Part shown: one piece after another, positions 19,006-28,231 of the stretch | Position numbering within the stretch: the stretch's first letter is position 1 | Layout: each line of letters opens with the position of its first letter | Source: Kitasatospora viridis | GTDB lineage: Bacteria > Actinomycetota > Actinomycetes > Streptomycetales > Streptomycetaceae | Assembly: GCF_007829815.1 (NCBI RefSeq) | Contig: NZ_VIWT01000004.1 | Coordinates: 1-64,000, forward strand | Direction of reading: 5' to 3' | DNA: 64,000 nucleotides | The notes under the pieces: generated by a model | Database searches by the model: none | Told to the model about the DNA's origin: nothing | What the model saw: only the letters and a program-made list of their open reading frames with translations | Position numbers and translations under genes: made by a program

Positions 19006-19020
19006 GCATAGCCACTATGC
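19006..19020. promoter_or_regulatory. Probable LysR operator
   Basis: GCATAG, three bases (CCA), then CTATGC form a perfect inverted repeat of 15 bp between the divergent LysR and tautomerase genes. It contains ATAG-N3-CTAT, a LysR-type box with a T-N11-A spacing close by. It lies 34 bp from the LysR start and 110 bp from the tautomerase start, a normal position for autoregulation plus divergent activation. Confidence 0.6.
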
Positions 19021-19130
19021 CAGGCATTCGCTGGCGGAATGTCTCCGGGGTTCCTAGCGTGGAGGGCGCGAACAAGCGCTCCACCAAGGGGACTTCCCAC
19101 AATCGGGAATCCCGGGAAAGGCGAGGAATC

Positions 19131-19568
19131 ATGCCGCTGGTCACCATTCACCTGCGCCGGGGCACCACCCCCGAATACCGCCGCAACGTGTCCCTGGGCA
19201 TCCACAGCGCCATGGTCGACGTGCTGAAGGTCCCCCAGGACGACCAGTTCCACGTCTTCCACGAGGTCTCGCCCGACAACTTCCAGATGCAGCCGGTGGT
19301 GTTCGGCCTGCGGCGCGGCGAGCGCGCCATGTTCATCCAGCTGTCCTTCAACTACCGCGCCGCCGAGCAGAAGGCCGAGCTGTTCCGGGCGATCGTCGAC
19401 AACCTGCGGCTGTTCGCCGATGTCCCCGAGACGGACATCCTGATGATGGTCGTCGAGACGGCCGCCGAGAACTGGTGGGCCGCCGGGCGCGTCGTCAACC
19501 CGGCAACCGGCTACGACGAGCGGATGGACGCCGACTCCACCCCCGTTGCACCGAGTGCAGCGATCTGA
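19131..19568 (+). CDS. Tautomerase-family protein
   Basis: The 145-residue product begins with Met-Pro; after Met removal Pro1 would be the catalytic base of the 4-oxalocrotonate tautomerase/MIF superfamily. PLVTIHLRRGTTPEYRR and LKVPQDDQFHVFHEV fit the larger (about 130-150 aa) tautomerase_2 type. Such enzymes isomerise keto-enol groups of small carboxylates or dehalogenate them. GAGG lies eight bases before the ATG. It is divergent from a LysR gene and is followed 116 bp on by the giant polyketide synthase on the same strand, so a role in supplying or tailoring an acyl precursor is possible but unproven. Confidence 0.85.
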   Translation: MPLVTIHLRRGTTPEYRRNVSLGIHSAMVDVLKVPQDDQFHVFHEVSPDNFQMQPVVFGLRRGERAMFIQLSFNYRAAEQKAELFRAIVDNLRLFADVPETDILMMVVETAAENWWAAGRVVNPATGYDERMDADSTPVAPSAAI

Positions 19569-19684
19569 CGTTCACTCAACTGAGCCTCCGTCAACGCACT
19601 GTGTGCCGCACCGGCGCGCCGCACGACTCGCTCCGTGTCATCGTGCTACTGGGTACGAAGGACGGCGGAACGGAGCGGATCCGG

Positions 19685-22600
19685 ATGGCGACAGGGCGGA
19701 GCTCGGGCGTGGGTGGCGGACTGCGGGCTGACGATCCGGTGCGGCCGCTGCCGGAGCTGCTGAAGCGGCACGCCGAGCGGTCGGCGGAGCGGGTGGCGTT
19801 CCACGATTTCTCACGTGGCGTCAGCTACGCCGAGTTGGAGCGGCGGACGGGGCGGCTGGGCGGGTGGCTGGCGCGGGCGGGGGTGGGACGCGGGGATCGG
19901 GTGGCGCTCGTCCTGGGCAACTGCGTGGAGCTGGTGGAGGGTTGCCTCGCCGTGCTGCGGGCGGGTGCGGTCGGTGTGCTGCTCGATCCCCGCTCCTCCG
20001 ACGCCGAACTCGACTACTTCCTGACCGACAGCGGCGTTTCGGCGCTGATCACCGATCCGGCGCACCTGGCGCAGCTCTCCCGCCTCGGCCCCGCGCGGCG
20101 AGGCCTGCACACCCTGCTCACCGGCACGGACCCGATCCCCTCGCACGCCCCCGACGGCACCGTCCACTTCGAGACGGCGGCGACGGCCGACGGGGCCGAG
20201 GCGCGCGACGACCTGGGGCTGGACGATCCGGCCTGGCTGCTCTACACCTCCGGGACCACCCATCGCCCCAAGGGCGTGCTCTCCACCCAGCGCGGCGCGC
20301 TGTGGTCGGTGGCGGCCTGCTACGCGCCGATCTTCGGGCTCTCCCCCGCCGACCGGATGCTGTGGCCGCTGCCGCTGTTCCACAGCTTCGGGCACTCCCT
20401 GGCGATCCTGGGCACCACGGCCGTCGGCGCGAGCACCGCGATCGCCGGTGCGCGCCTGGCCCCGGGCGACCTGTGGCACGCGTTGCACTCCCCGGGCCCG
20501 GACGGCGCCCTCGGCGGGCCGTTCACGCTCCTCGCGGGCGTCCCCACCACCTACCACCAGCTGATGTCCGCGGCGAAGGGTGCTCAACTCCCGGTGTCGC
20601 GGCCGGGGCTGCGGCTGTGCGTCACCGCGGGCGCGCCGTGCCCGCCCGCGCTGCGCGGGGCGGTGGAGGAGGCCCTCGGCGCGCCGCTGCTCGACGTCTA
20701 CGGCAGCACCGAGACCTGCGGCGCGATCGCGGTGACCCGGCCGGGCGGCCCCCGGGTCGACGGGTCGTGCGGGCTGCCGGTGCCCGGCGTGGAGGTCCGC
20801 GTGGTCGACCCGGGCAGCGGGGCCGACGTGGGCGCGGGTGGCGAGGGCGAGTTCTGGGTCAGCAGTCCGGGGCTGATGACGGGCTATCACCACCGGCCGG
20901 AGGCGACGGCCGCCGCGCTGCGCGGGGGCTGGTACCGGACCGGGGACCTGGGGCGCCGCACCGGCGACGGCCATCTCGTCCTCACTGGCCGGCTCAGCGA
21001 GTTGATCATCCGGGGCGGTGAGAACATCTATCCCACGGAGGTCGAGCACGTGCTGCGCGGCTGTCCCGGCGTGCGGGACGCCGTGGTGCTCGGCCTGCCG
21101 CACGCCGTGCTCGGCGAAGTCCCGGTCGCCTTCGTGGTGCCGGGGCCGGAGGGGCTGGACGCGCGGGCGGTGCTCGACCGGTGCCGCACGCGCCTGGCGA
21201 GCCACAAGGTCCCGGTGGAGGTCCGCGAGATCGAGGCCGTGCCGCGCACGCCGTCCGGCAAGATCGTCCGCCGCGCGGTGCTCGGCGCACCCGTCGCGGA
21301 GCCGGCCCCGGCCGCCGGGGCGCTGTACCGCGCGCTGCTGCCACTGCCCGCCGAGGAGCGGGAGCGCGCACTGTGCGAGGCGGTGTGCGCCGAGACGGCC
21401 CGGGTCCAGGGAGGCGCGCCGAGAGCGGAAGTCCCCGACGCGGACCGGCCGTTCACGGACCTCGGGCTCACCTCGCTCGGCGCCATCGAGCTGACCGACC
21501 GGCTCGCGTCGTCGACCGGGCTGAGCCTGCCGCCGACGCTGGTCTTCGACCACCCCACCCCGGCCGCCCTCGCCCGCCACCTGCACTCCGAACTGTTCAC
21601 CACCGTGCCCGCCGCCCCGGAGATGCCACAAACTCCGCACGACAGCGATCCGGTGGTGATCGTCGCCATGGCCTGCCGCTACCCGGGGGAGGTGGACTCC
21701 CCCGAGGGGCTCTGGGAGTTGGTGGCGCAGGGCACCGACGCGATCTCGGGGCTGCCGACCGACCGGGGCTGGGACCTCGCCGCCCTCCATCACCCCGACC
21801 CGGACCGGATCGGCCACAGCTACACCCGCAGCGGCGGATTCCTGCACCGGGCGGCGGAGTTCGACGCGGGCCTGTTCGGCATCTCGCCGCGCGAGGCGCT
21901 CGCCATGGACCCGCAGCAGCGGCTGCTGCTGGAGGTCTCCTGGGAGGCGTGGGAACGGGCGGGCATCGACCCGACGTCGGTGCGCGACAGTGAGACGGGC
22001 GTGTTCCTCGGGGTGATGTACGGCGACTACGCCTCCCGCTTCACCGAGCACGAGTTGGAGGCGCACCTCGCGCTGGGGTCGGCCGGCAGCGTGGCCTCCG
22101 GTCGGGTCGGCTACGTGTTCGGCCTGCGCGGGCCCGCCATCACCGTCGACACGGCGTGCTCGTCCTCCCTCGTCGCGGTGCACCAGGCGGTCGGGGCGCT
22201 GCGTTCGGGTGCGTGCTCGCTGGCGTTGGCGGGCGGTGTCACGGTGATGTCGACCCCCAATCCGCTGGTCGCGTTCAGTCGCCAGCGCGCCCTGGCGCCG
22301 GACGGCCGGTGCAAGTCGTTCTCGGCCACGGCGGACGGCACGGGCTGGGCCGAGGGCGTCGGGGTGCTGCTGCTGGAGCGGCTGTCCGACGCGCGCCGCA
22401 ACGGTCATCCGGTGCTGGCCGTGGTGCGCGGCAGCGCCGTCAACTCCGACGGTGCGTCCAACGGCCTGACCGCGCCGAACGGCCGGGCCCAGCAGCGCCT
22501 GATCGAACTGGCCCTGGCCGACGCCGGGTTGCGGCCGCACGAGGTGGACGCGGTGGAGGCGCACGGGACGGGCACCGCGCTCGGTGATCCGGTGGAGGCG

Positions 22601-25600
22601 CGGGCGCTGCTCGCCGGCTACGGCCAGGGCCGGGGGCCGGCGGACCCACCGCTGTGGCTGGGCAGCGTGAAGTCCAACCTCGGACACACCCAGGCCGCCG
22701 CGGGGGTCGCCGGGATCATCAAGATGGTCCAGGCCCTGCGGCACGGCGAGTTGCCCAGGACGCTGCACGTGACGGCGCCGACTCCGCACGTGGACTGGTC
22801 CGCCGGCCGGGTGGAGGTGCTGACCGCCGCCCGGCCGTGGCCCGCGCGCGACGGACGGCCGCGGCGCGCCGGTGTGTCGGCCTTCGGGATCGGCGGCACC
22901 AACGCGCACGTGATCATCGAGGAGCCGCCCGCCGCCGACCCCGCACCGCGGCAATCCAAGGATCCGGTGCCGTGGCTGGTCTCCGGCGCCGACGAGGCGG
23001 CCCTGCGCGCCCAGGCGCGGCGGCTGGCGGAGCACCTCGCTGCTCGGCCGGACCTGTCCCCGGCGGAGGTGGGCCACTCGCTCGCGGTGTCGCGGGCGGC
23101 GCTCACCCACCGGGCGGTGGTGCCGGCCGGTGACCGCGAGCGCATGCTGGCCGGTCTCCGGGCGCTCGCCGAAGGAACCGGCGGCGCCGGGGTGTTGGCG
23201 GGCCCGGCCGACCCGCGCACCCGCCTCGCCTTCCTGTTCACCGGGCAGGGCGCCCAGCGTGCGCGGATGGGCGAGGAACTCCGTTCTGCGTTCCCCGTGT
23301 TCGCCGCGGCCTTCGACGAGGTCTGCCAGGTGCTGGACGGCGAGCTGGGCCGGCCGCTGCGCACGGTGATCCGCGCCGAGCCGGGCTCGCCGGACGCGCT
23401 GCTCGACCGGACGGACTTCACCCAGGCCGCGCTGTTCGCTTACGAGGTGGCGCTGTTCCGGCTGGTGACGTCCTGGGGAGTGCGGCCCGATGTCCTGGCC
23501 GGGCACTCGGTGGGCGAGTTGGCGGTCGCGCACGTCGCGGGCGTGCTGGACCTGCCGGACGCGGTGCGCCTGGTCGCGGCGCGCGGACGGCTGATGCGGG
23601 CGCTGCCCGAGGGCGGGGCGATGGTGGCCCTGGAGGCGGCCGAGCACGAGGTGCTGCCCGAACTCGCGGACGTGGCCGACCGGGTGGCGATCGCCGCGGT
23701 GAACGGACCGCGCTCGGTGGTGATCTCCGGCGCACGGGACGCCGTCCTCGCCGTGGCGGCGCGGTTCAGCCGCAGCACGCGGCTCAAGGTCGGCCACGGC
23801 TTCCACTCGCCGCTGGTCGAGCCGGTGCTCGACGAACTCCGGCGCGTTGCCGAGACGCTGACGTACCGCCCGCCGGAGATCCCGGTGGTCTCCACGGTGA
23901 CGGGGCGTCAGGTGACGGCCGAGGACATGGCCTGCGCGGACTACTGGGTGCGGCACGCGCGGCTGCCCGTGCGGTTCGCCGAGGCCGTGGAGTGGCTGGG
24001 CGGCAGCGGCGTGGGGGGCTTCCTGGAGCTGGGCCCGCAGCCCGTGCTCACCGCCTACGCGCAGGACGGGCTCGCCCAACAGGACGACGGCGGGCCGGTG
24101 TTCGCCTTCGCGGCCCGGGCGGGCGAGCGCGAGCCGGAGACGCTGCTGTCGGCGGTGGCCCGGCTGCACGTGCGCGGCGTCGGCGTCGACTGGCCGGCGG
24201 TGTTCGCGGGGCGCGGGCTGCGGCCGGTGGAACTGCCGAGCTACGCCTTCCAGCGCCGCAGGTACTGGCTGAACCCGCCGCGCCCGACTGTGACCAGGCC
24301 GGCCACCGGGGAACATCCGCTGCTGGGGCCGCCGTTCGAGCTGCCGGACGGCGGGCCCACGGTGTTCTCCGGCCAGCTGTCGGCGGCCGCCCAGCCGTGG
24401 CTCGCCGATCACGTGGTGGGCGGGGTGCCGCTGGTGCCGGGGACGGCGTTCGTCGAGCTGGCCGCGCGGGCAGGCGCCGAGGTCGGCTGCGGCGCGGTGG
24501 AGGAGCTCGTGCTGCTGCGGCCGCTCACGCTGCCCGACGACGGGGTGCGGGTGCAGGTCGTGGTGGGGGCGGTGGACGGGTCCGGTCGGCGGTCCGTCGA
24601 GGTCCACGCGCGACCGGTCGAGCCGACCGAGGCCGCCACGGCCTGGACGCAGCACGCCGCCGGCCGGATCGCGGCCCTGGCGCCCGAGCCTGCGGCGGCA
24701 CCGGAGGAGCCCGGCCTGGTGCAGTGGCCGCCGGCCGGCGCCACGCAGGTCGATCCCGCCGAGGCCTACGACCTGGCGGCGGAACGCGGCCTGGCCTACG
24801 GACCCGCGTTCCGTGGCGTCCGCGCGCTGTGGCAGCGCGGCGCGGAGGTGTTCGCGGAGGTCCGGTTGCCCGAACCGTGGGCCGGCGAGGCGGACTGGTA
24901 CGGCCTCCACCCCGCGCTGCTGGACGCTGCCGTGCACGCCTCGCTGCTGGCCTCGACCGCCCGGGAGGCGAGGGTGGACGGCGCCCGGGTGCCGTTCCAG
25001 TGGCACGGCGTGCGCCTGCACGCCACTGGCGCGTCGACACTACGCGTGCGGATCGGGCCGGCTTCGGTGGACGGCGCGTTCTCGTGCACGGTCGCCGACC
25101 CGGCGGGCCGCCTGATCGCCCGGGTCGACTCCCTCTCCACCAGGGCGCTTCCGGCCGGGCGACAGCGCCCCGGGGAGGAGATCGTCCGGCGCGCCCTGCT
25201 GCGCCCCGCCTGGATCCCCGTGGAACTACCGGCGTCTGCGGCACAGTTGATGAACCATCAAGTCATCGGGACGGACGAGCTGGACCTCGGTGCCCTCCTC
25301 CCGCCCGGCGCCGCGACCACGCCCCGCCACCTGCTGGTCACCGCCGTCGACCCGGGCGCGGATCGCGACCTGCTGGCCGGCGTCCAGCGGCTGACTGCCC
25401 GGGTGCTCAAGGTCCTCCAGGACTGGCAGGAGGATCCCGCCATCGCGGGTTCGCGCCTCGTGGTGGTGACGCGGGACGCCACCGCTGCCGCGCCGGATCT
25501 GGCGGGAGCCGCCGTCTGGGGGCTGGTGCGCGCCGCACAGCCCGAGCTGCCGGGACGCATCGCGCTGGTCGACGTGGACGCGGGCCCCGCCTCCCTGCGC

Positions 25601-27775
25601 CTGCTGCCCGCCGCGCTGGCCAGTGGCGAGCCCCAACTCGCGCTGCGAGCAGGCCGAATGACGGTGCCACGGCTGGCCGATGCCGACCCGACCCAGCACC
25701 GCACCGCCTTCGATCCGGACGGCACGGTGCTGATCACCGGCGGCACCGGAGCCCTGGGCGCGGAGGTCGCCAGGCACCTGGTCGACGCGCACGGGGTCCG
25801 CCGGCTGCTGCTGGTCGGGCGGCGCGGCCCGCACGCACCAGGAGCCGCCGCCCTGAGCGCGACGCTGGCGGAGCGGGGCGCGCAGGCCAGGATCGTCGCG
25901 GCCGACGTGGCCGACCGGGCCCGGCTCGCCGAGCTGATCGAGTCCTGCGATCCCCCGCTGACGGCCGTCGTGCACGCCGCCGGGGTGCTCGACGACGGGG
26001 CACTGGCGGCCCTGTCCCCAGCCCGGCTGGCGGCGGTGCTGCGGCCGAAGGCGGACGCGGCCTGGCACCTGCACGAGCTGACCCGCGAGCGGGACCTGTC
26101 GGCCTTCGTGCTGTTCTCCTCCGTCTCGGGCGTGCTGGGCCGGGCCGGCCAGGGCAACTACGCCGCAGCGAACTCGTTCCTGGACGCGCTGGCCCGGCAG
26201 CGGGCCGCGGCCGGCTTGCCCGCCGTCTCGCTGGCGTGGGGCCGCTGGGGCCATGAGGCGGGCATGGCAGCACAGTTGGCCGATGGCACCGGACGCGCAG
26301 CGGGCTCCGGAGAGGTGGTCCGCGCGTTCACCACCGCGCAGGGACTGGCGCTGTTCGACGTGGCGCTGCGGAGCGGGGATCCGGTCCTCGTGCCGGTCCT
26401 GCTGGACCGGGCCGCGCTGCGCACCGCCGCCCACCTGCCGCCACCCCTGCGTGGCTTGGTGCCGCGCGGGCCGGCCGAACAATCCTCGGACGCCGCAGCG
26501 CCCGGAGCGTGGCGCACGCTGCTCACCGGCCTGCCCGCCGAGCGGCGCGGGCCCGCTCTCGCGGAGCTGCTGCGCGGTGAGGTGGCCTCGGTGCTCGGCT
26601 ACACCGGCGCGCAGGAGCTGCCCACCGGCCGGAACCTGGCCGAGCTCGGCTTCGACTCCCTGACGGCGGTTCAGCTCCGCAACCGGCTCGGCACGGCCCT
26701 GCGCCTGCGGCTGCCCGCGGCCGTGGCGTTCGAGCACCCGGCGATCGAGGGCCTCGCCCGCCACCTGCTCGACCTGCTCGAAGACCTGCCCGAGGACGCG
26801 CCCGAGGACTCGCCCGACGACTCGCCCACTGAGCGACCCGCACCGCCCACCGCCCGCCCCGCGCAGACGCTCGCCGCGCTCTACCGCACGCTCTGCGAGC
26901 AGGGCCACCCGGTGGCGGCGATGCACCTGGTGGTCGCGGCCTCCTCGGCCGCCCCGACCTTCACCGCCGCCGACGCCGACGCCGCCGGGCACGCCGTGCC
27001 GCCGCTGCGCCGGGCCGAGGGGCGCGCCGGTGCCCCGGTGGTGGCCTTCTTCCCCGACCACCGACCGCCGTCCGCACTCCCGGGCGGCGGGTTCGCGGCC
27101 CTGCACGCCTGCTTCGAGGGCGAGTTGGACGTCCTGGAGTTCCCGCACCCGGGCCTCGGCACGGGCCGCGCCGTCCCGGCCGACCGCGAGACGTTGGCCC
27201 GTCTGCACGCCGAGGCGGTGCTGCGGCACACCGGCGGGCGGCCCGTCGTGCTGGTCGGCGCCTCCGCCGGGGGCGCGGTGGCGCACGCCGTGGCCCGGTG
27301 CCTCGAAGGGCTGGGCTCGGCTCCCCTGGGGCAGGTGCTGATCGACCCGTACCTGGTCGACCAGGGCAACCACTCCACGCACTGGCTGACCGCCCTGGCC
27401 GCCCCGCCGCCCACAGCCGGGTTGGGCATCGCCCCTGGCGCGGACGGGGAGACCGGCGAGGAGGACGCCGCCGTCGCGGCCATGGGCGCCTACACCGCGC
27501 TCTTCATGGACTGGCGCCCGGAGCCGGTGGGCACCCCGACCCTGCTGGTCGGGGCCGACCGGCCGACCCCGGCGATGGCGGCCCGGGCGGACGGCGACGC
27601 CTGGCGCACGTCCTGGCCGCTGCCGCACGAGCGCGTCGAGGTGCCCGGCGACCACCTCTCCCTGCTGCGTGAGCACGCCGCCACCACGGCGGCCGCGATC
27701 CGCGCCTGGATCGGCTCGCTCGGCCGCGCTGACGCCCCGTCGGCGCCCGGCGTGCCTGCCCGAGCGGACCAGTGA
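19685..27775 (+). CDS. Single-module type I polyketide synthase with its own acyl ligase and thioesterase
   Basis: The 2696-residue protein is laid out as acyl-AMP ligase (about 20-535; YTSGTTHRPKG, catalytic lysine in TPSGKIVRR), ACP1 (S597 in GLTSLG), KS (C825, H960, H1001), AT (S1275 in GHSVGE, H1374), DH (H1576 in the HxxxGxxxxP motif, D1747), KR (GGTGALG from 2019, Y2159), ACP2 (S2325) and TE (S2527 in GASAGG). All catalytic residues are present. The GFHS motif in the AT points to malonyl-CoA, and LDD in the KR to B-type reduction. The enzyme should load a free carboxylic acid, extend it by two carbons, reduce and dehydrate it to an alpha,beta-unsaturated acyl chain and release it. No enoylreductase is present. 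The start at ATG 19685 follows GGAG by nine bases. The starter acid is unknown. Confidence 0.93.
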   Translation: MATGRSSGVGGGLRADDPVRPLPELLKRHAERSAERVAFHDFSRGVSYAELERRTGRLGGWLARAGVGRGDRVALVLGNCVELVEGCLAVLRAGAVGVLLDPRSSDAELDYFLTDSGVSALITDPAHLAQLSRLGPARRGLHTLLTGTDPIPSHAPDGTVHFETAATADGAEARDDLGLDDPAWLLYTSGTTHRPKGVLSTQRGALWSVAACYAPIFGLSPADRMLWPLPLFHSFGHSLAILGTTAVGASTAIAGARLAPGDLWHALHSPGPDGALGGPFTLLAGVPTTYHQLMSAAKGAQLPVSRPGLRLCVTAGAPCPPALRGAVEEALGAPLLDVYGSTETCGAIAVTRPGGPRVDGSCGLPVPGVEVRVVDPGSGADVGAGGEGEFWVSSPGLMTGYHHRPEATAAALRGGWYRTGDLGRRTGDGHLVLTGRLSELIIRGGENIYPTEVEHVLRGCPGVRDAVVLGLPHAVLGEVPVAFVVPGPEGLDARAVLDRCRTRLASHKVPVEVREIEAVPRTPSGKIVRRAVLGAPVAEPAPAAGALYRALLPLPAEERERALCEAVCAETARVQGGAPRAEVPDADRPFTDLGLTSLGAIELTDRLASSTGLSLPPTLVFDHPTPAALARHLHSELFTTVPAAPEMPQTPHDSDPVVIVAMACRYPGEVDSPEGLWELVAQGTDAISGLPTDRGWDLAALHHPDPDRIGHSYTRSGGFLHRAAEFDAGLFGISPREALAMDPQQRLLLEVSWEAWERAGIDPTSVRDSETGVFLGVMYGDYASRFTEHELEAHLALGSAGSVASGRVGYVFGLRGPAITVDTACSSSLVAVHQAVGALRSGACSLALAGGVTVMSTPNPLVAFSRQRALAPDGRCKSFSATADGTGWAEGVGVLLLERLSDARRNGHPVLAVVRGSAVNSDGASNGLTAPNGRAQQRLIELALADAGLRPHEVDAVEAHGTGTALGDPVEARALLAGYGQGRGPADPPLWLGSVKSNLGHTQAAAGVAGIIKMVQALRHGELPRTLHVTAPTPHVDWSAGRVEVLTAARPWPARDGRPRRAGVSAFGIGGTNAHVIIEEPPAADPAPRQSKDPVPWLVSGADEAALRAQARRLAEHLAARPDLSPAEVGHSLAVSRAALTHRAVVPAGDRERMLAGLRALAEGTGGAGVLAGPADPRTRLAFLFTGQGAQRARMGEELRSAFPVFAAAFDEVCQVLDGELGRPLRTVIRAEPGSPDALLDRTDFTQAALFAYEVALFRLVTSWGVRPDVLAGHSVGELAVAHVAGVLDLPDAVRLVAARGRLMRALPEGGAMVALEAAEHEVLPELADVADRVAIAAVNGPRSVVISGARDAVLAVAARFSRSTRLKVGHGFHSPLVEPVLDELRRVAETLTYRPPEIPVVSTVTGRQVTAEDMACADYWVRHARLPVRFAEAVEWLGGSGVGGFLELGPQPVLTAYAQDGLAQQDDGGPVFAFAARAGEREPETLLSAVARLHVRGVGVDWPAVFAGRGLRPVELPSYAFQRRRYWLNPPRPTVTRPATGEHPLLGPPFELPDGGPTVFSGQLSAAAQPWLADHVVGGVPLVPGTAFVELAARAGAEVGCGAVEELVLLRPLTLPDDGVRVQVVVGAVDGSGRRSVEVHARPVEPTEAATAWTQHAAGRIAALAPEPAAAPEEPGLVQWPPAGATQVDPAEAYDLAAERGLAYGPAFRGVRALWQRGAEVFAEVRLPEPWAGEADWYGLHPALLDAAVHASLLASTAREARVDGARVPFQWHGVRLHATGASTLRVRIGPASVDGAFSCTVADPAGRLIARVDSLSTRALPAGRQRPGEEIVRRALLRPAWIPVELPASAAQLMNHQVIGTDELDLGALLPPGAATTPRHLLVTAVDPGADRDLLAGVQRLTARVLKVLQDWQEDPAIAGSRLVVVTRDATAAAPDLAGAAVWGLVRAAQPELPGRIALVDVDAGPASLRLLPAALASGEPQLALRAGRMTVPRLADADPTQHRTAFDPDGTVLITGGTGALGAEVARHLVDAHGVRRLLLVGRRGPHAPGAAALSATLAERGAQARIVAADVADRARLAELIESCDPPLTAVVHAAGVLDDGALAALSPARLAAVLRPKADAAWHLHELTRERDLSAFVLFSSVSGVLGRAGQGNYAAANSFLDALARQRAAAGLPAVSLAWGRWGHEAGMAAQLADGTGRAAGSGEVVRAFTTAQGLALFDVALRSGDPVLVPVLLDRAALRTAAHLPPPLRGLVPRGPAEQSSDAAAPGAWRTLLTGLPAERRGPALAELLRGEVASVLGYTGAQELPTGRNLAELGFDSLTAVQLRNRLGTALRLRLPAAVAFEHPAIEGLARHLLDLLEDLPEDAPEDSPDDSPTERPAPPTARPAQTLAALYRTLCEQGHPVAAMHLVVAASSAAPTFTAADADAAGHAVPPLRRAEGRAGAPVVAFFPDHRPPSALPGGGFAALHACFEGELDVLEFPHPGLGTGRAVPADRETLARLHAEAVLRHTGGRPVVLVGASAGGAVAHAVARCLEGLGSAPLGQVLIDPYLVDQGNHSTHWLTALAAPPPTAGLGIAPGADGETGEEDAAVAAMGAYTALFMDWRPEPVGTPTLLVGADRPTPAMAARADGDAWRTSWPLPHERVEVPGDHLSLLREHAATTAAAIRAWIGSLGRADAPSAPGVPARADQ

Positions 27776-27783
27776 CCCTACGG

Positions 27784-27798
27784 GGCCCGTGCCGGGCC
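27784..27798. terminator. Possible bidirectional terminator hairpin
   Basis: GGCCCG-TGC-CGGGCC is a perfect 6-bp stem with a 3-base loop. It lies in the 31-bp gap between the converging polyketide synthase and Cys-rich protein genes. There is no T-tract, which is common for actinomycete terminators, so the call rests on position and symmetry. Confidence 0.45.
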
Positions 27799-27806
27799 GC
27801 CGACGG

Positions 27807-28034
27807 TCAGCCGAGGGCGGCGGCCAGGTCGTCGAGGGCTCCGCTCTTGGCCTGGGCGACCAGGTCGCGGAACTGGTCCTCGCTCATCCGGACCTCCTGA
27901 CCGAAGTCGTCGGTGATCCGCACCCGCTGCTCGGGCGGGGCGGCGGGGTCGAGGAAGAGCTGCGGGCAGCCGCAGTTGCAGTTGCCGCAGAAGGTGGCGA
28001 TCGGTGCCGGGCCGGTCTCGTGCATGGGTGTCAC
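27807..28034 (-). CDS. Cys-rich small protein, possibly metal-binding
   Basis: The 75-residue protein has a tight cysteine cluster CGNCNCGCP (residues 16-24), too many cysteines too close together for a structural disulfide in a cytoplasmic protein. It is followed by VRITDDFGQEVRMSEDQF, a short acidic strand-helix segment. I do not know a characterised family. The cluster suggests binding of a soft metal such as Cu(I), Zn or Fe. It is divergent from a metallophore-type ABC importer 197 bp away, which supports a metal-related role such as a chaperone or sensor. No signal peptide is seen. Confidence 0.75.
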   Translation of the reverse strand: MTPMHETGPAPIATFCGNCNCGCPQLFLDPAAPPEQRVRITDDFGQEVRMSEDQFRDLVAQAKSGALDDLAAALG

Positions 28035-28120
28035 CTGGCCGTTTCTTTCCGGGAGTTGATCGGTCAGCTAGTCGATGCCCAGTGGGCGCCCGTGGCGAAC
28101 CCGCCGGCCGGTGGCGGAAA

Positions 28121-28160
28121 GCTGCCGAGAATTCCCGCAGGTCGGCGGGAACTCGGCGGC
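28121..28160 (+). promoter_or_regulatory. Long hairpin upstream of the ABC importer operon
   Basis: Two nested stems pair almost perfectly: GCTGCCGAG with CTCGGCGGC (one G-U pair) and TTCCCGC with GCGGGAA, with a 6-base loop and a 2-base bulge. The element is 40 nt long, ends 71 bp before the importer start and lies in the divergent intergenic region. It could be an operator for a dimeric metal regulator or a structured 5' leader. Confidence 0.5.
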
Positions 28161-28231
28161 CCGGGCGGACGACTACCTGGCCCGGGCCCGCAGCTGCGCG
28201 CCCGCATGATCGGGATCACCTGGAGAAGTCG

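Noticed and set aside
19811..25021. A 1736-codon open frame antisense to the polyketide synthase
   Set aside because: High-GC shadow frame; composition is His/Arg/Gln-rich with no domains, and the sense strand has a full set of catalytic motifs.
28064..28200. Possible cobalamin riboswitch before the binding-protein gene
   Set aside because: A CCCGCA segment recalls the family, but I could not find the conserved B12 box or the full core. Only the hairpin is reported.
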